DNA of 64,000 nt. Source: Planctomycetaceae bacterium (GTDB lineage: Bacteria > Planctomycetota > Planctomycetia > Planctomycetales > Planctomycetaceae). The translations under genes and the position numbers were made by a program. Below the pieces are notes generated by a model. It was given only the letters and a program-made list of their open reading frames with translations, made no database searches and had not been told where the DNA came from. Below are positions 51,782 to 60,853 of this stretch, piece by piece. How positions within the stretch are numbered: the first letter of the stretch is position 1; each line of letters opens with the position of its first letter. The stretch spans positions 1-64,000 of the forward strand of contig CP051247.1 in NCBI GenBank assembly GCA_017795105.1. The letters are read 5' to 3'.

Positions 51782-54046
51782 ATGTGCATTCGCGTGTTCC
51801 TGTTTGTCCTGATACTCCTCGGTATTGCGATCCCAGATCTCGCTTCAGCCGGTGGCGACACATTGCCGGGAACACAGCCGTTGACTACGACCGGCGATCC
51901 AGCCTCGGACATGATCGATGGCATCGATCGCTTTCTCCTGCGAGAGATCGAGCAGGCGTCGTCCCGTCGCGATCAGCTGTGGAACTACGACTTCTCTTCT
52001 GCGGAGGCGTTTAACGAATCGATCGCTCAGAACCGGGAACGTCTCGCCTACATTCTTGGAGTGAGAGAGGATCGCGAGTCATTCGAATCGCCCAGTTTGC
52101 TCGCTACCACGTCGCGATCGTCGTTACTCGCCCGGGGCGAATCGTTCGAGATTCACGCCGTAAGGTGGCCGGTCCTTCCCGGAATCCACGGCGAGGGACT
52201 TTTGCTTCAACCAACGGATCGGGAAGCAACAGCCAGTGTCGTGGTCGTGCCGGATGCTGATCAGACTCCAGAGCAACTCTGCGGCCTCGAGCCAGGGCTT
52301 GATTCGCAGTCGCAGGTCGCGTTGCGACTGGCCACGAGTGGTTGTCGGGTGATTGTTCCGACCTTGATCAGCCGCGAAGTAGAAGCGCGAGGCGCTCCCG
52401 GGCATCCAAAGCGGGCGAAGGTAACGAATCGGGAATTCGTTTATCGAGCCGCCTTCGATCTCGGTCGGCACATCATCGGCTATGAGTTACAGAAGATTCT
52501 CGCCTGCGTCGACTGGTTCGCGAAGCAGTCCGACGATGGGACTGACATCGGCCTGGTCGGCTATGGAGAAGGGGGAATGCTGGCACTCTACGCCGGTGCA
52601 CTCGACCTCCGGATCGATCACGTGTTGGTAAGCGGCTACTTCGGACCACGAGACGAGATTTGGAAAGAGCCGCTCTCCCGGAATGTATTCGGCCGCCTTG
52701 AACAGTTCGGCGATGCGGAGCTGGCGACAATGATCTGGCCGCGGCGGTGCATCATTGAGAACGTAACGGCTCCTGAAATCGTTCTGCCAACGGAAGGAGG
52801 AGCTCCCGGAGAGATCTCAACTCCGTCCGCTGCGGAGATCAAAGGAGAGCTCGACCGGGCTGTCCGTCGCGATCATATCACACTTCGGCCGACCGAATCG
52901 GAAAAGCAGACGTTTGGCAGCAGCCTTGATCTGTTGCTGCCCGACATTGAGCTCCATTCGGAGAACGTGTCGCTCAAGATCCTCCGGGCAATTGATGCCG
53001 ACTCACAAGACGACCGCCAGGACCGGCAACTGTCTGAGATGCTCGAATACACTCAGCAGTTGATTCCGGAAAGCCACTTCGTCCGCAAGGAGTTCATGAA
53101 AGGACTCGACACGAATTCGCTGGAAGAGCACATTACGAGAGTTGAAGAGTATCGAGAGATCTTTCGCCACGAGGTCATTGGTCACTTCGATCACGAGCTG
53201 CAGCCGTTCAATGCCAGGACTCGCAAGAACTGGGATGAGCCGGAATGGACCGGCTACGAGGTGATGCTGGACGTCTTTCCCGATGTCTTCGCTTATGGAG
53301 TTCTACTCCTGCCGAAGGATCTGGCGCCTGAGGAGCGACGTCCTGTTGTTGTCTGCCAGCATGGACTGGAAGGGCGGCCAACCGATCAGTTTGGAATGGG
53401 GCACAGAGCTTACAAGGACTTTGCTTCCGAACTGTGCAAGCAGGGCTACATCGTTTTCTGTCCTCAGAACCCGTACATCTTCAAGGATCGGTTTCGCACG
53501 CTGCAGCGAAAATCGAATGCGATCGGGAAAACTCTCTTTTCAACCATCGTCCCGCAGCATCAGCAGATCCTCAACTGGTTGAAGACGCAGCCGAACGTTG
53601 CCGCGGATCGCATCGCCTTCTACGGACTCAGTTACGGCGGAAAGTCGGCGATGCGGATTCCGGCACTCGTTACCGACTACTGTCTTTCCATCTGCTCCGG
53701 CGACTTCAACGAATGGGTGCTCAAGAACGCCAGCACGCGGCACAAGTTCAGCTATGTCTGGACAGGAGAGTACGAGATCTGGGAGTTCGACCTTGGCAGC
53801 ACGTTCAATTACGCCGAGATGGCGGCGCTGATTTGCCCCCGTCCATTCATGGTGGAGCGGGGCCACTTCGATGGGGTGGGAGACGACGAATGGGTCGCCT
53901 TCGAGTACGCGAAAGTCCGCCATCGTTACCAAGCCAGACTGGGAATTGGCGACCGGACCGAGATCGAATGGTTTGTCGGCCCCCATGCAATCAATGCCGA
54001 AGGGACGTTCCGGTTCCTCGACAAGCATTTGCGATCCGACCGGTAG
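51782..54046 (+). CDS. Secreted double alpha/beta-hydrolase, N-terminal module degenerate
   Basis: 754 residues from ATG 51782. Signal peptide: VFLFVLILLGIAIPDLASA. Two hydrolase modules. The first (about 100-330) has VVVVPDADQTPEQL and GLVGYGE263GGMLALYAG, where the nucleophile elbow G-x-S-x-G has Glu in place of Ser. The second (about 490-750) has VVVCQHGLEGRPTDQFG, FYGLS617YGGKSAM with the Ser kept, and a late GPHAINAEG with the likely catalytic His. The second module resembles acetyl-xylan-esterase/dienelactone-hydrolase-like enzymes (PF05448/PF12715-type), so ester cleavage on polysaccharides is likely. Family context supports a carbohydrate role but the substrate is unknown. Confidence 0.85.
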   Translation: MCIRVFLFVLILLGIAIPDLASAGGDTLPGTQPLTTTGDPASDMIDGIDRFLLREIEQASSRRDQLWNYDFSSAEAFNESIAQNRERLAYILGVREDRESFESPSLLATTSRSSLLARGESFEIHAVRWPVLPGIHGEGLLLQPTDREATASVVVVPDADQTPEQLCGLEPGLDSQSQVALRLATSGCRVIVPTLISREVEARGAPGHPKRAKVTNREFVYRAAFDLGRHIIGYELQKILACVDWFAKQSDDGTDIGLVGYGEGGMLALYAGALDLRIDHVLVSGYFGPRDEIWKEPLSRNVFGRLEQFGDAELATMIWPRRCIIENVTAPEIVLPTEGGAPGEISTPSAAEIKGELDRAVRRDHITLRPTESEKQTFGSSLDLLLPDIELHSENVSLKILRAIDADSQDDRQDRQLSEMLEYTQQLIPESHFVRKEFMKGLDTNSLEEHITRVEEYREIFRHEVIGHFDHELQPFNARTRKNWDEPEWTGYEVMLDVFPDVFAYGVLLLPKDLAPEERRPVVVCQHGLEGRPTDQFGMGHRAYKDFASELCKQGYIVFCPQNPYIFKDRFRTLQRKSNAIGKTLFSTIVPQHQQILNWLKTQPNVAADRIAFYGLSYGGKSAMRIPALVTDYCLSICSGDFNEWVLKNASTRHKFSYVWTGEYEIWEFDLGSTFNYAEMAALICPRPFMVERGHFDGVGDDEWVAFEYAKVRHRYQARLGIGDRTEIEWFVGPHAINAEGTFRFLDKHLRSDR

Positions 54047-54480
54047 GGCCATCGCGGCTGAGAGGCAGAAAGGCGAAGATTTCGCCACCGGCGGCGAGTC
54101 GATCGCCTCGGTGTGAATTGAAATCCTAAGATTCTGCGAGTAAAGCCACGTAAACGTGCGATTTCAGTTCCGGCACGACGCTTGCTTAGGTTCCCCCACA
54201 GGCATCCGGCCGTTCCTCTAACCACGCACGGCCGGTTGTCAGGTAGCCGGAGCGGATTCAATGGCCCTCCTCCCTCCGGTACACACTCGGCGCAGTGGGG
54301 ATCGTCCGGTTTTCATTCCGGCTCCTGAAGCCGGCCCCCCACTTCGTTTTTCTTTCTGGAGCCGCACCAGTTCGACCGGGGCTCGCGTTCTCACGGATTC
54401 CTCTGGAGCGCCTCGCGAATTGCGGCTACGATGAAAGAAACGACGATCAACGTTGACCGTAGTCGACCGGAGGAGGAACG
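54047..54480. other. 434-bp intergenic region
   Basis: Follows the double hydrolase gene. It holds the branched hairpin listed as terminator and ends in the strong ribosome-binding site of the small membrane peptide. No other gene is supported. Confidence 0.4.
54295..54358 (+). terminator. Branched hairpin terminator
   Basis: Outer arms GTGGGG (54295-54300) and CCCCAC (54337-54342), inner perfect hairpin CCGGCT (54318-54323) / AGCCGG (54329-54334), followed by TTCGTTTTTCTTTC. It lies about 250 bases after the hydrolase stop. Confidence 0.55.
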
Positions 54481-54591
54481 ATGATTGACGCTCCTGAGTT
54501 CCTGATTCTTGTGGTGGCACTGGCAGTCGCCATCTTCCTCGGCATCCATTACCGCAGCCGACGTCTGCGAAAGCCGGGCGATTCCGAGTGA
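54481..54591 (+). CDS. 36-residue single-pass membrane peptide
   Basis: Start ATG 54481 is preceded by GGAGGAGGAACG, the strongest Shine-Dalgarno in the region; stop TGA at 54589-54591. The peptide has an acidic start (MIDAPEF), one hydrophobic helix (LILVVALAVAIFLGIHY) and a strongly basic tail (RSRRLRKPGD), the composition expected of a small inner-membrane protein with its C-terminus inside. No family recognised. It faces the DUF1501 gene ending at 54620. The coding prediction rests on the ribosome-binding site and hydropathy alone. Confidence 0.55.
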   Translation: MIDAPEFLILVVALAVAIFLGIHYRSRRLRKPGDSE

Positions 54592-54619
54592 ACTCCTCAA
54601 TGGCCGGTCTGCAGCGAGA

Positions 54620-56086
54620 TCAGGCGAGAATATCGTGGATGACTTTGGGAGTCTCTACGCCGGTGAGCCGTTGATCGAGTCCCTGAAAGCGGAAACTCAG
54701 GCGGCGATCGTCGATCCCCATACAGTGCAGAATCGTTGCATTGAGGTCGTTGAGGTGCACCGGATTCTCGACGATGTTGTAGCTGAAATCGTCCGTCTCT
54801 CCGTAGGTGAGTCCCTTTCGCACACCGCCCCCGGCCATCCACATGCAGAAGTTTCGCGGATGGTGATCCCGGCCGTAATTTTCTTTGGTCAGCGTTCCCT
54901 GTGAGTAGACCGTGCGTCCGAACTCACCGCCGAAAACGACCAGCGTATCTTCGAGCAGCCCGCGCTGCTTGAGATCCTTGATGAGAGCAGCGGTCGGCTG
55001 GTCAACATCTTCGCATTGATTGCTAATTAAGCGGGGCAGGTTGTTGTGCTGATCCCAGCCGCGATGCAGAATCTGCACAACACGCACGCCGCGTTCAATC
55101 AATCGCCGCGCCAGAATCGCACTTGAAGCATACGTTCCCATCTTGCCGACGTTGGGACCATACATCTCGAGCGTCTCTTTCGACTCGCTTTCCAGATCGG
55201 TCAACTCCGGGACACTGGTCTGCATACGGAATGCCATCTCGTACTGGGCGATTCGCGTCTGGGTTTCGGGATCCCCCAACCGGGCGTGGGTCCCTTCATT
55301 GAGCTGGCCGAGCGCGTCGAGCATCTTCCGGCGATCGTCTTTGGTGACACCGGGGGGATTCCGAATGAAAAGCACAGGATCCCCAGAGCCGCGAAGGGCG
55401 ACGCCGTTATGGGAAGTCGGCAGAAAGCCGCTGCTCCACATCCGCGTGAACAGCGCCTGTGCCTGGCTGCCCGCCGGGAACGTTGGCGTGAACACGACGA
55501 ACGCGGGCAGGTCGTTACTTTCGCTGCCCAGACCATAACTCAGCCATGAACCCAGACTTGGTTTACCGGGAATTTCGCTCCCAGTCATCACAAACGTGCA
55601 GGCCGGATCGTGATTAATCGCTTCGGTGTGGACCGATTTGATCATCGTAATTTCATCGGCGATCTCGTGCATATGAGGCACGAGTTCACTCATCAGGATG
55701 CCGCTCTTACCCCGCGGTTTGAACTCAAACTTCGAAGGAGCGACCGGAAACCTGGCCTGACCGGACGTCATGGTGGTAATGCGCTGGCCGTTGCGAACAG
55801 AGTCAGGCAGATCTTTGTCGTAGTGTTCCTGTAACCCCGGTTTGTAGTCAAACAGATCCAGCTGAGACGGTGCGCCGTTCATATGCAGATAGATCAGCCG
55901 TTTCGCTTTCGGGGCAAAATGCGGCAGCCCCGGGAGAGGCGGATGGACCTGCGTTGCCGAGGACGGCGATGCGGTTGCTGTCTGCCCGGAAAGCATCGCA
56001 TAGGCGAGGCCGCCGAGGCTCAGTCCGCTGGAAGCAAAGAACTGGCGTCGCTGAGCCAGCTTGAAGTAGTCGTGGGCAGGTTGCAT
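54620..56086 (-). CDS. DUF1501 domain protein
   Basis: 488 residues. The N-terminus has a signal with QRRQFFASSGLSLGGLAYAM, Tat-like. DUF1501 features: RLIYLHMNGAPSQLDLFDYKP, MSELVPHMHEIADEITMIKSVHT, GSWLSYGLGSE, ARRLIERGVRVVQILHRGWDQHNNL, VVFGGEFGRT and GRDHHPRNFCMWMAGGG. The family belongs to the alkaline-phosphatase/sulfatase superfamily, activity unproven. It begins 11 bases after the DUF1549/DUF1553 gene, the classic pairing. Confidence 0.95.
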   Translation of the reverse strand: MQPAHDYFKLAQRRQFFASSGLSLGGLAYAMLSGQTATASPSSATQVHPPLPGLPHFAPKAKRLIYLHMNGAPSQLDLFDYKPGLQEHYDKDLPDSVRNGQRITTMTSGQARFPVAPSKFEFKPRGKSGILMSELVPHMHEIADEITMIKSVHTEAINHDPACTFVMTGSEIPGKPSLGSWLSYGLGSESNDLPAFVVFTPTFPAGSQAQALFTRMWSSGFLPTSHNGVALRGSGDPVLFIRNPPGVTKDDRRKMLDALGQLNEGTHARLGDPETQTRIAQYEMAFRMQTSVPELTDLESESKETLEMYGPNVGKMGTYASSAILARRLIERGVRVVQILHRGWDQHNNLPRLISNQCEDVDQPTAALIKDLKQRGLLEDTLVVFGGEFGRTVYSQGTLTKENYGRDHHPRNFCMWMAGGGVRKGLTYGETDDFSYNIVENPVHLNDLNATILHCMGIDDRRLSFRFQGLDQRLTGVETPKVIHDILA

Positions 56087-56097
56087 GGCGAACCTAT

Positions 56098-59000
56098 TCA
56101 GTTCTTGTTGATCGTTTCATCGAGATTCAAAAGCAGGTTACCAACGAGCGTGTAGGCAGCCAGTTCCGCGGCATTCAATTTTTCATCCGGCTTGCTCTCG
56201 CCGAAGGTAATGACTTCTTTCGCAGCTGTTTCATCGTTCTGGTAGCGATTGAGATAGTCATCCAGAAGCTCGGTCACCAGGGCCAGCTCCTTCTTTGTCG
56301 GGGGTCGAGCCGTGGTCGTTTCCCAGCCCCAGGTGAGCCGGGATTCCGGGGTCGCTCCACCTTCCTTCAGCATCCGTTCGGCAAAGGCTCGAGCCGCCTC
56401 GAAATACTGGACATCATTCATCAACTGCAGCGCCTGTAAGGGAGTATTCGTCCGTTCTCGGCGTGTACAGCTCTGCTCCCGGCTCGGCGCATCGAAAGTC
56501 GACATGAACGGGGGAGGGGCGGTTCGTTTCAGGAACGTGTAAAGGCTGCGGCGGTAAAGATCGTCTCCCGTGCTTTGTGTGTAGAAGCGGGTGTTGCTGC
56601 CGCCGAAGGCGACCGGTTCCCAAATGTTGGGCGGCTGATAGGGGAAGACACCTTCGCCTCCCATCTTGTTGACGAGCAGACCACTGTGAAACAAGGCCTG
56701 ATCCCGCAGCACTTCCGCAGAGAGTCGCAAACGTGGGCCGCGAGCCAGATAGCGATTCTCGGGATCACGCTCCAGAACCGATGGAGTGACCGTCGAATCC
56801 TGGCGGTAGGCTTCGCTGGTAACGATGAGTCTAACGAGCCGTTTCATATCCCAGCCGTGCTCCACGAATTCGACGGCGAGCCAGTCGAGCAGCTCCGGAT
56901 GAACCGGCGGTTCGCCCTGAAGGCCGAAGTCTCCGCTCGTTTTGACGATTCCGGCCCCGAAGAACTGTTGCCAGAACCGGTTGATGGTTACCCGAGCCGT
57001 TAACGGGTGAGACCCGCTAACAAGCCAGTTCGCCAGATCGAGCCGGTCGTAATCACCGTCCTCCGTTTCAGGCAATGGGGGAAGAAAGGCAGGGACGTTT
57101 CTCGAGACTTTATCGCCCGGTTTGTCGTAGGCGCCTCGAAGCATGACGAAGCTTTCACGCGGCTTCTTGAGATCTGCCATGACGAGGGTCACGGGGACGT
57201 TACTTTCCGCCTTTTCGATCTGGTTCTTCAACTTCGTCTTTCGAGACTTCAGCGCCGCCAGCTCTTCTCCTGTCCCGGCGTAGAAGTTCTCAATCCAGAA
57301 CTCAAAGATCTGATTGGCTTCCTCTTCCGACCATTGGTCCGGCTGCTTACCGCGGACGAGTTGACGCAGTCCCTCTGGCAAGTCGTTATTGCGTTTACCC
57401 TGATTCTTCTTTTTCCACGCAGCGAAAGACCAGGAGGCGTCGTTGGCCCGATCGACTCGGGAAACCACTCCCATCCGATCCCACGTCACCGTGCCGGCAA
57501 ACTGGGTGAAGGCATAGCCGGTCACCTTCTGCCCGGGCTTAAGGCCCATCTTTGCGGCTGGTACTTCGAGCCGAACCCATTGGCCAGCTTCTGGAAGTTC
57601 GCCCATGAGCACTTTCTCGGTCGAGTCCGACTTGCCGAATGGAATCTTCTCCTCGGCTCCCCACACGGCGCGGTGTTTCCAGCCGTCGGTATGGAACTGG
57701 ACCATGATCGCTTCGGGCAGATTCTCCGGATCGAGATAACAGTGAGCGAAGATTGTTCCGCCGGATGGAACGCTGAATACGGCACCGCTGCTGAAGTAAT
57801 CCTGTTCCAGGCCCCCGGCTGTCCGCTGGAGAGCCATGTCCCCACTGAGAATCGGTCCCTCGCCGGAGGTAATCAATTTGAGTGGGGCTCCGGACGACTG
57901 GACGTTTGCCCCAGCCGGAAAACCATCTTCGAACCAGACGGTCTCGGTTTCTTCGGGTTCGGGGGCGGGATCGAGCGTCCCCGGGTCGGTGTAGTCGAAG
58001 CTGGCGACTGCCTCTTTGACCTGTTGTTCAACGGCTTCCAGATCCTTCCGAAGAGCCACGATCTGTTCTTTCTCTTCCTCGGAATAGAGCTTGAGCACAG
58101 GCGGCGTATCTTGCTTGTTGCCGTCCATGGCCGGATCGGCTGCGCTGTGGAAGAACGCATAGAGCGAGTAGTACTCGTGAGTCGAAAGGGGATCGAACTT
58201 ATGGTCGTGACAGACGGCACAGCCAGCCGTCATGCCCATCCAGACTTCGGCCATTGTCGAGGTTCGGTCGACGGCATAACGATAGATCCATTCTTCGTTA
58301 ATGCTTCCCCCCTCGCTGGTCGAGACGTTGCAACGATTGAAGCCGGAAGCAATCTGCTGCTCGCGCGTCGGCGCAGGAAGCAGATCGCCTGCCAGTTGCC
58401 AGCGCGTGAATTCGTCAAAGGGAAGATTGTCGTTGAACGCCTGGACGACCCAGTCGCGATACGGCCACATCGAGCGAATGTTGTCGAGATGCAGTCCGTG
58501 AGTGTCGGCATAGCGGGCCAGATCGAGCCAGCTTCGCGCCATGTTTTCCCCGTAGGTTGGACGATCGAGCAGGCGATCGACAAGGCGTTCATAGGCATCG
58601 GGGCGGTCGTCGGCGACGAAGGCTCGGACTTCCTCCAGGGTGGGGGGAAGACCGGTGAGGTCGAGCGTAACGCGACGAATCAGCGTCCGACGGTCAGCCC
58701 GTTCGTTGTGTGGCAGATCGCGTTCGCGGCGACTGTGATCCAGAAATGCATCGATTGGATGGTCAAACTCTGAAGCCGGAATCTCGGCCTTCTCCGGAGC
58801 CACGTACGCCCAGTGCTCGCGGTACTCGGCTCCCTGTTGAATCCATAACCGAATCGTCTCTTTCTCGGCAGCCGTCAGTGTCTTGTGAGAATCCTCGGGA
58901 GGCATTTTCAGATCTGGATCATCCGTACTGATCCGCTCCCAGACGAGACTGGTATCAGGCTTACCGGGAACGATGGCGGGAGATCCATCGCGATCGGCCG

Positions 59001-59220
59001 TGGCGTCGGCTGCGTTGTCGAGTCGCAGGTCAGCAGCACGCTGCTCCTCGTCCTGTCCGTGGCAGGCAAAGCATTTGTCTGAAAGGATCGGGATGATCTC
59101 CTGATTGAAGTCGATCCGATCCTCGTCTTCCGCACTTGCCGAATGAGGAACCAAAAGCGTCGCCAGCAGCGATAAGAGTGCAGCGGCAAGAGATCCACGA
59201 GTTTGGTTTCTGGTCAACAT
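56098..59220 (-). CDS. DUF1549/DUF1553 protein with planctomycete cytochrome-type domain
   Basis: 1040 residues. Signal peptide to about residue 31 (SASAEDED). Residues about 35-110: PSCyt1-like domain with LSDKCFACHGQDEE, a CxxCH haem-binding motif. About 145-365: DUF1549, with RRVTLDLTGLPPTLEEV and a second CxxCH, GCAVCHDHKFDPLSTHEYY. About 420-640: an inserted beta-rich domain (FEDGFPAGANVQSSG to VTWDRMGVVSRV), LamG/CBM-like. About 720-1000: DUF1553 with TARVTINRFWQQFFGAGIVKTSGDFG. Such proteins are exported and thought to work with DUF1501 partners, possibly in degradation of sulfated or other complex polymers; no biochemical role is proven. Confidence 0.94.
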   Translation of the reverse strand: MLTRNQTRGSLAAALLSLLATLLVPHSASAEDEDRIDFNQEIIPILSDKCFACHGQDEEQRAADLRLDNAADATADRDGSPAIVPGKPDTSLVWERISTDDPDLKMPPEDSHKTLTAAEKETIRLWIQQGAEYREHWAYVAPEKAEIPASEFDHPIDAFLDHSRRERDLPHNERADRRTLIRRVTLDLTGLPPTLEEVRAFVADDRPDAYERLVDRLLDRPTYGENMARSWLDLARYADTHGLHLDNIRSMWPYRDWVVQAFNDNLPFDEFTRWQLAGDLLPAPTREQQIASGFNRCNVSTSEGGSINEEWIYRYAVDRTSTMAEVWMGMTAGCAVCHDHKFDPLSTHEYYSLYAFFHSAADPAMDGNKQDTPPVLKLYSEEEKEQIVALRKDLEAVEQQVKEAVASFDYTDPGTLDPAPEPEETETVWFEDGFPAGANVQSSGAPLKLITSGEGPILSGDMALQRTAGGLEQDYFSSGAVFSVPSGGTIFAHCYLDPENLPEAIMVQFHTDGWKHRAVWGAEEKIPFGKSDSTEKVLMGELPEAGQWVRLEVPAAKMGLKPGQKVTGYAFTQFAGTVTWDRMGVVSRVDRANDASWSFAAWKKKNQGKRNNDLPEGLRQLVRGKQPDQWSEEEANQIFEFWIENFYAGTGEELAALKSRKTKLKNQIEKAESNVPVTLVMADLKKPRESFVMLRGAYDKPGDKVSRNVPAFLPPLPETEDGDYDRLDLANWLVSGSHPLTARVTINRFWQQFFGAGIVKTSGDFGLQGEPPVHPELLDWLAVEFVEHGWDMKRLVRLIVTSEAYRQDSTVTPSVLERDPENRYLARGPRLRLSAEVLRDQALFHSGLLVNKMGGEGVFPYQPPNIWEPVAFGGSNTRFYTQSTGDDLYRRSLYTFLKRTAPPPFMSTFDAPSREQSCTRRERTNTPLQALQLMNDVQYFEAARAFAERMLKEGGATPESRLTWGWETTTARPPTKKELALVTELLDDYLNRYQNDETAAKEVITFGESKPDEKLNAAELAAYTLVGNLLLNLDETINKN

Positions 59221-59377
59221 TTACGGAACTCATGGTGAGGGGTGAGGGTGTGGCGATCTCGCCTGGGCCGACAAGAGGCACCCAGCGGGCAGGCAACCTG
59301 GATTCTTACGCAGGGCCGAACAATACAGATCAGCATATTTTGACGCGACAGTCAAGAAGATCCTCCTGATCAACAAC

Positions 59378-59409
59378 AGGGCTCGGCATCTCTGTGGACG
59401 CCGAGCCCT
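59378..59409 (-). terminator. Intrinsic terminator after the second DUF1501 cassette
   Basis: Perfect 10-bp arms AGGGCTCGGC (59378-59387) and GCCGAGCCCT (59400-59409), 12-base loop, starting 25 bases beyond the stop at 59435. On the minus strand GTTGTTGATC follows, a weak T-tract. It separates the two DUF1501 cassettes. Confidence 0.65.
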
Positions 59410-59434
59410 GCCGAGAAGAGAGTTCCTGAGCCGC

Positions 59435-60853
59435 TCAGCCGATGAGTTCCGGGATCGCCTCGCCGTGGTCGACAATTGGCGTTGGGCGGCCGTTGAAGTC
59501 TTCAATGAATGTGTTCTTGTAATCGATTCCCAGATGATGGTAGATCGTTGCCAGAAAATCTCCGGGTCCACAGACGCGCTCGATCGAATCTTCGCCCTTC
59601 GCATCGGTGGCACCGATGAAACGACCGGTTTCAATGCCGCCGCCGGCCCAGAGATTGGAGAAAGCTCGTGGCCAGTGATCGCGGCCCGGCTGCTTGGTCC
59701 CGGCGGGGGCACTGGCGTTACCGGCTCCCGTGCTCGGCTGATAATTGATCTTTGGCGTGCGGCCGAACTCTCCGGTCACAACAACGAGCACGCGTTCATC
59801 GAGTCCACGCTCGTAGATGTCTTCAATCAGAGCCGTGACGGCCTGATCGTAGGCATCGGCTCGGAACCGAAGGGCATCGAAAACATGATGATTCACCGCA
59901 TGGTCGTCCCAGTTGCTGACACGTCCGCAGAGTGGGCCGTGCAGACTCGATGTCAGAACATCGACACCAGCTTCGACCAGCCGCCTTGCCAGGAGCAGCT
60001 GCTGGCCCCAAGTATTGCGTCCGTAGCGGTCGCGGGTCGCCGGATCTTCCTGACTCAGGTCGAAGGCTTCCTTTGTCTTCGGATTTGTGAGCAACGTCAT
60101 GGCTTGCGACTCGAATTCATCGAGGGCAGCCAGCTCACCAGCTCGGTCGAAGGCCCGCTCCATCGTATCGAGATTCTGACGAAGCGTCTGACGCCGTTGA
60201 AGGTGGCGGACCTGTGACTGATCGGAAAGTCCGATGTTCGGGACGGTGAATTCCGGCTTGTTCGGATCACCGCTGACGACGAACGGAGCGTATGCATCTC
60301 CCAGATAAGCCGAGCCGGTGTAGTTAGTCGGGGGATTCACACCGACATACCTGGGCAACGGATTATCCCGTGAACCGGCTCCAGCTCTTACGTAGTTCGC
60401 AACTGACATCCAGTCGGGAAGACGCGGCTTGTTCTTATCGCGGGTATCCGGATCTCCCGACAGCAACTGCATCGATCCCGCCGGATGTCCGCCTGCCGAC
60501 TGCCGCATCGAGCGGAGGACGGTGAACTTGTCGGCGATGGCAGCCTGACGCGGCAGCAGTTCGGAGAACCGAAGTCCCGGGACTTTGGTTTCGATTGTGG
60601 CGAAGGGACCACGGTATTCGCTCGGAGCATCGGGCTTCGGATCGTAGGTGTCGATATGAGAACATCCGCCCGGCTTCCAGACCATGATGACCGCGTTCTT
60701 CTTCCGCTCGGGGGTGGGAGTTCCCTCGGCTCTCAACCGGAGCAACCCCGGAAAGCTCAGCGAGGTGAACCCGGCCAGGCCGAGCCGCAGAAAGTCGCGA
60801 CGAGCCTCTGGCCCGGCGCAATAACGAGAGACACTACCAAAGAATTGACTCAT
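59435..60853 (-). CDS. DUF1501 domain protein
   Basis: 472 residues. Tat-like start EARRDFLRLGLAGFTSLSFPGLL. DUF1501 landmarks: VIMVWKPGGCSHIDTYDPKP, GLRFSELLPRQAAIADKFTVLRSMRQ, ASGGHPAGS-like region, RYGRNTWGQQLLLARRLVEAGVDV, VVVTGEFGRTPKINY and GRDHWPRAFSNLWAGGG. Its start overlaps the stop of the PPC-like gene (ATGA), so the two are translationally coupled. Not a close copy of the DUF1501 protein at 54620; it is nearer in motif to the one at 9730. Confidence 0.95.
   Translation of the reverse strand: MSQFFGSVSRYCAGPEARRDFLRLGLAGFTSLSFPGLLRLRAEGTPTPERKKNAVIMVWKPGGCSHIDTYDPKPDAPSEYRGPFATIETKVPGLRFSELLPRQAAIADKFTVLRSMRQSAGGHPAGSMQLLSGDPDTRDKNKPRLPDWMSVANYVRAGAGSRDNPLPRYVGVNPPTNYTGSAYLGDAYAPFVVSGDPNKPEFTVPNIGLSDQSQVRHLQRRQTLRQNLDTMERAFDRAGELAALDEFESQAMTLLTNPKTKEAFDLSQEDPATRDRYGRNTWGQQLLLARRLVEAGVDVLTSSLHGPLCGRVSNWDDHAVNHHVFDALRFRADAYDQAVTALIEDIYERGLDERVLVVVTGEFGRTPKINYQPSTGAGNASAPAGTKQPGRDHWPRAFSNLWAGGGIETGRFIGATDAKGEDSIERVCGPGDFLATIYHHLGIDYKNTFIEDFNGRPTPIVDHGEAIPELIG

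Noticed and set aside
57007..58773. 588-residue open frame on the plus strand
   Set aside because: It is antisense to the DUF1549/DUF1553 gene with its two CxxCH motifs; long shadow frames are expected at this GC content.
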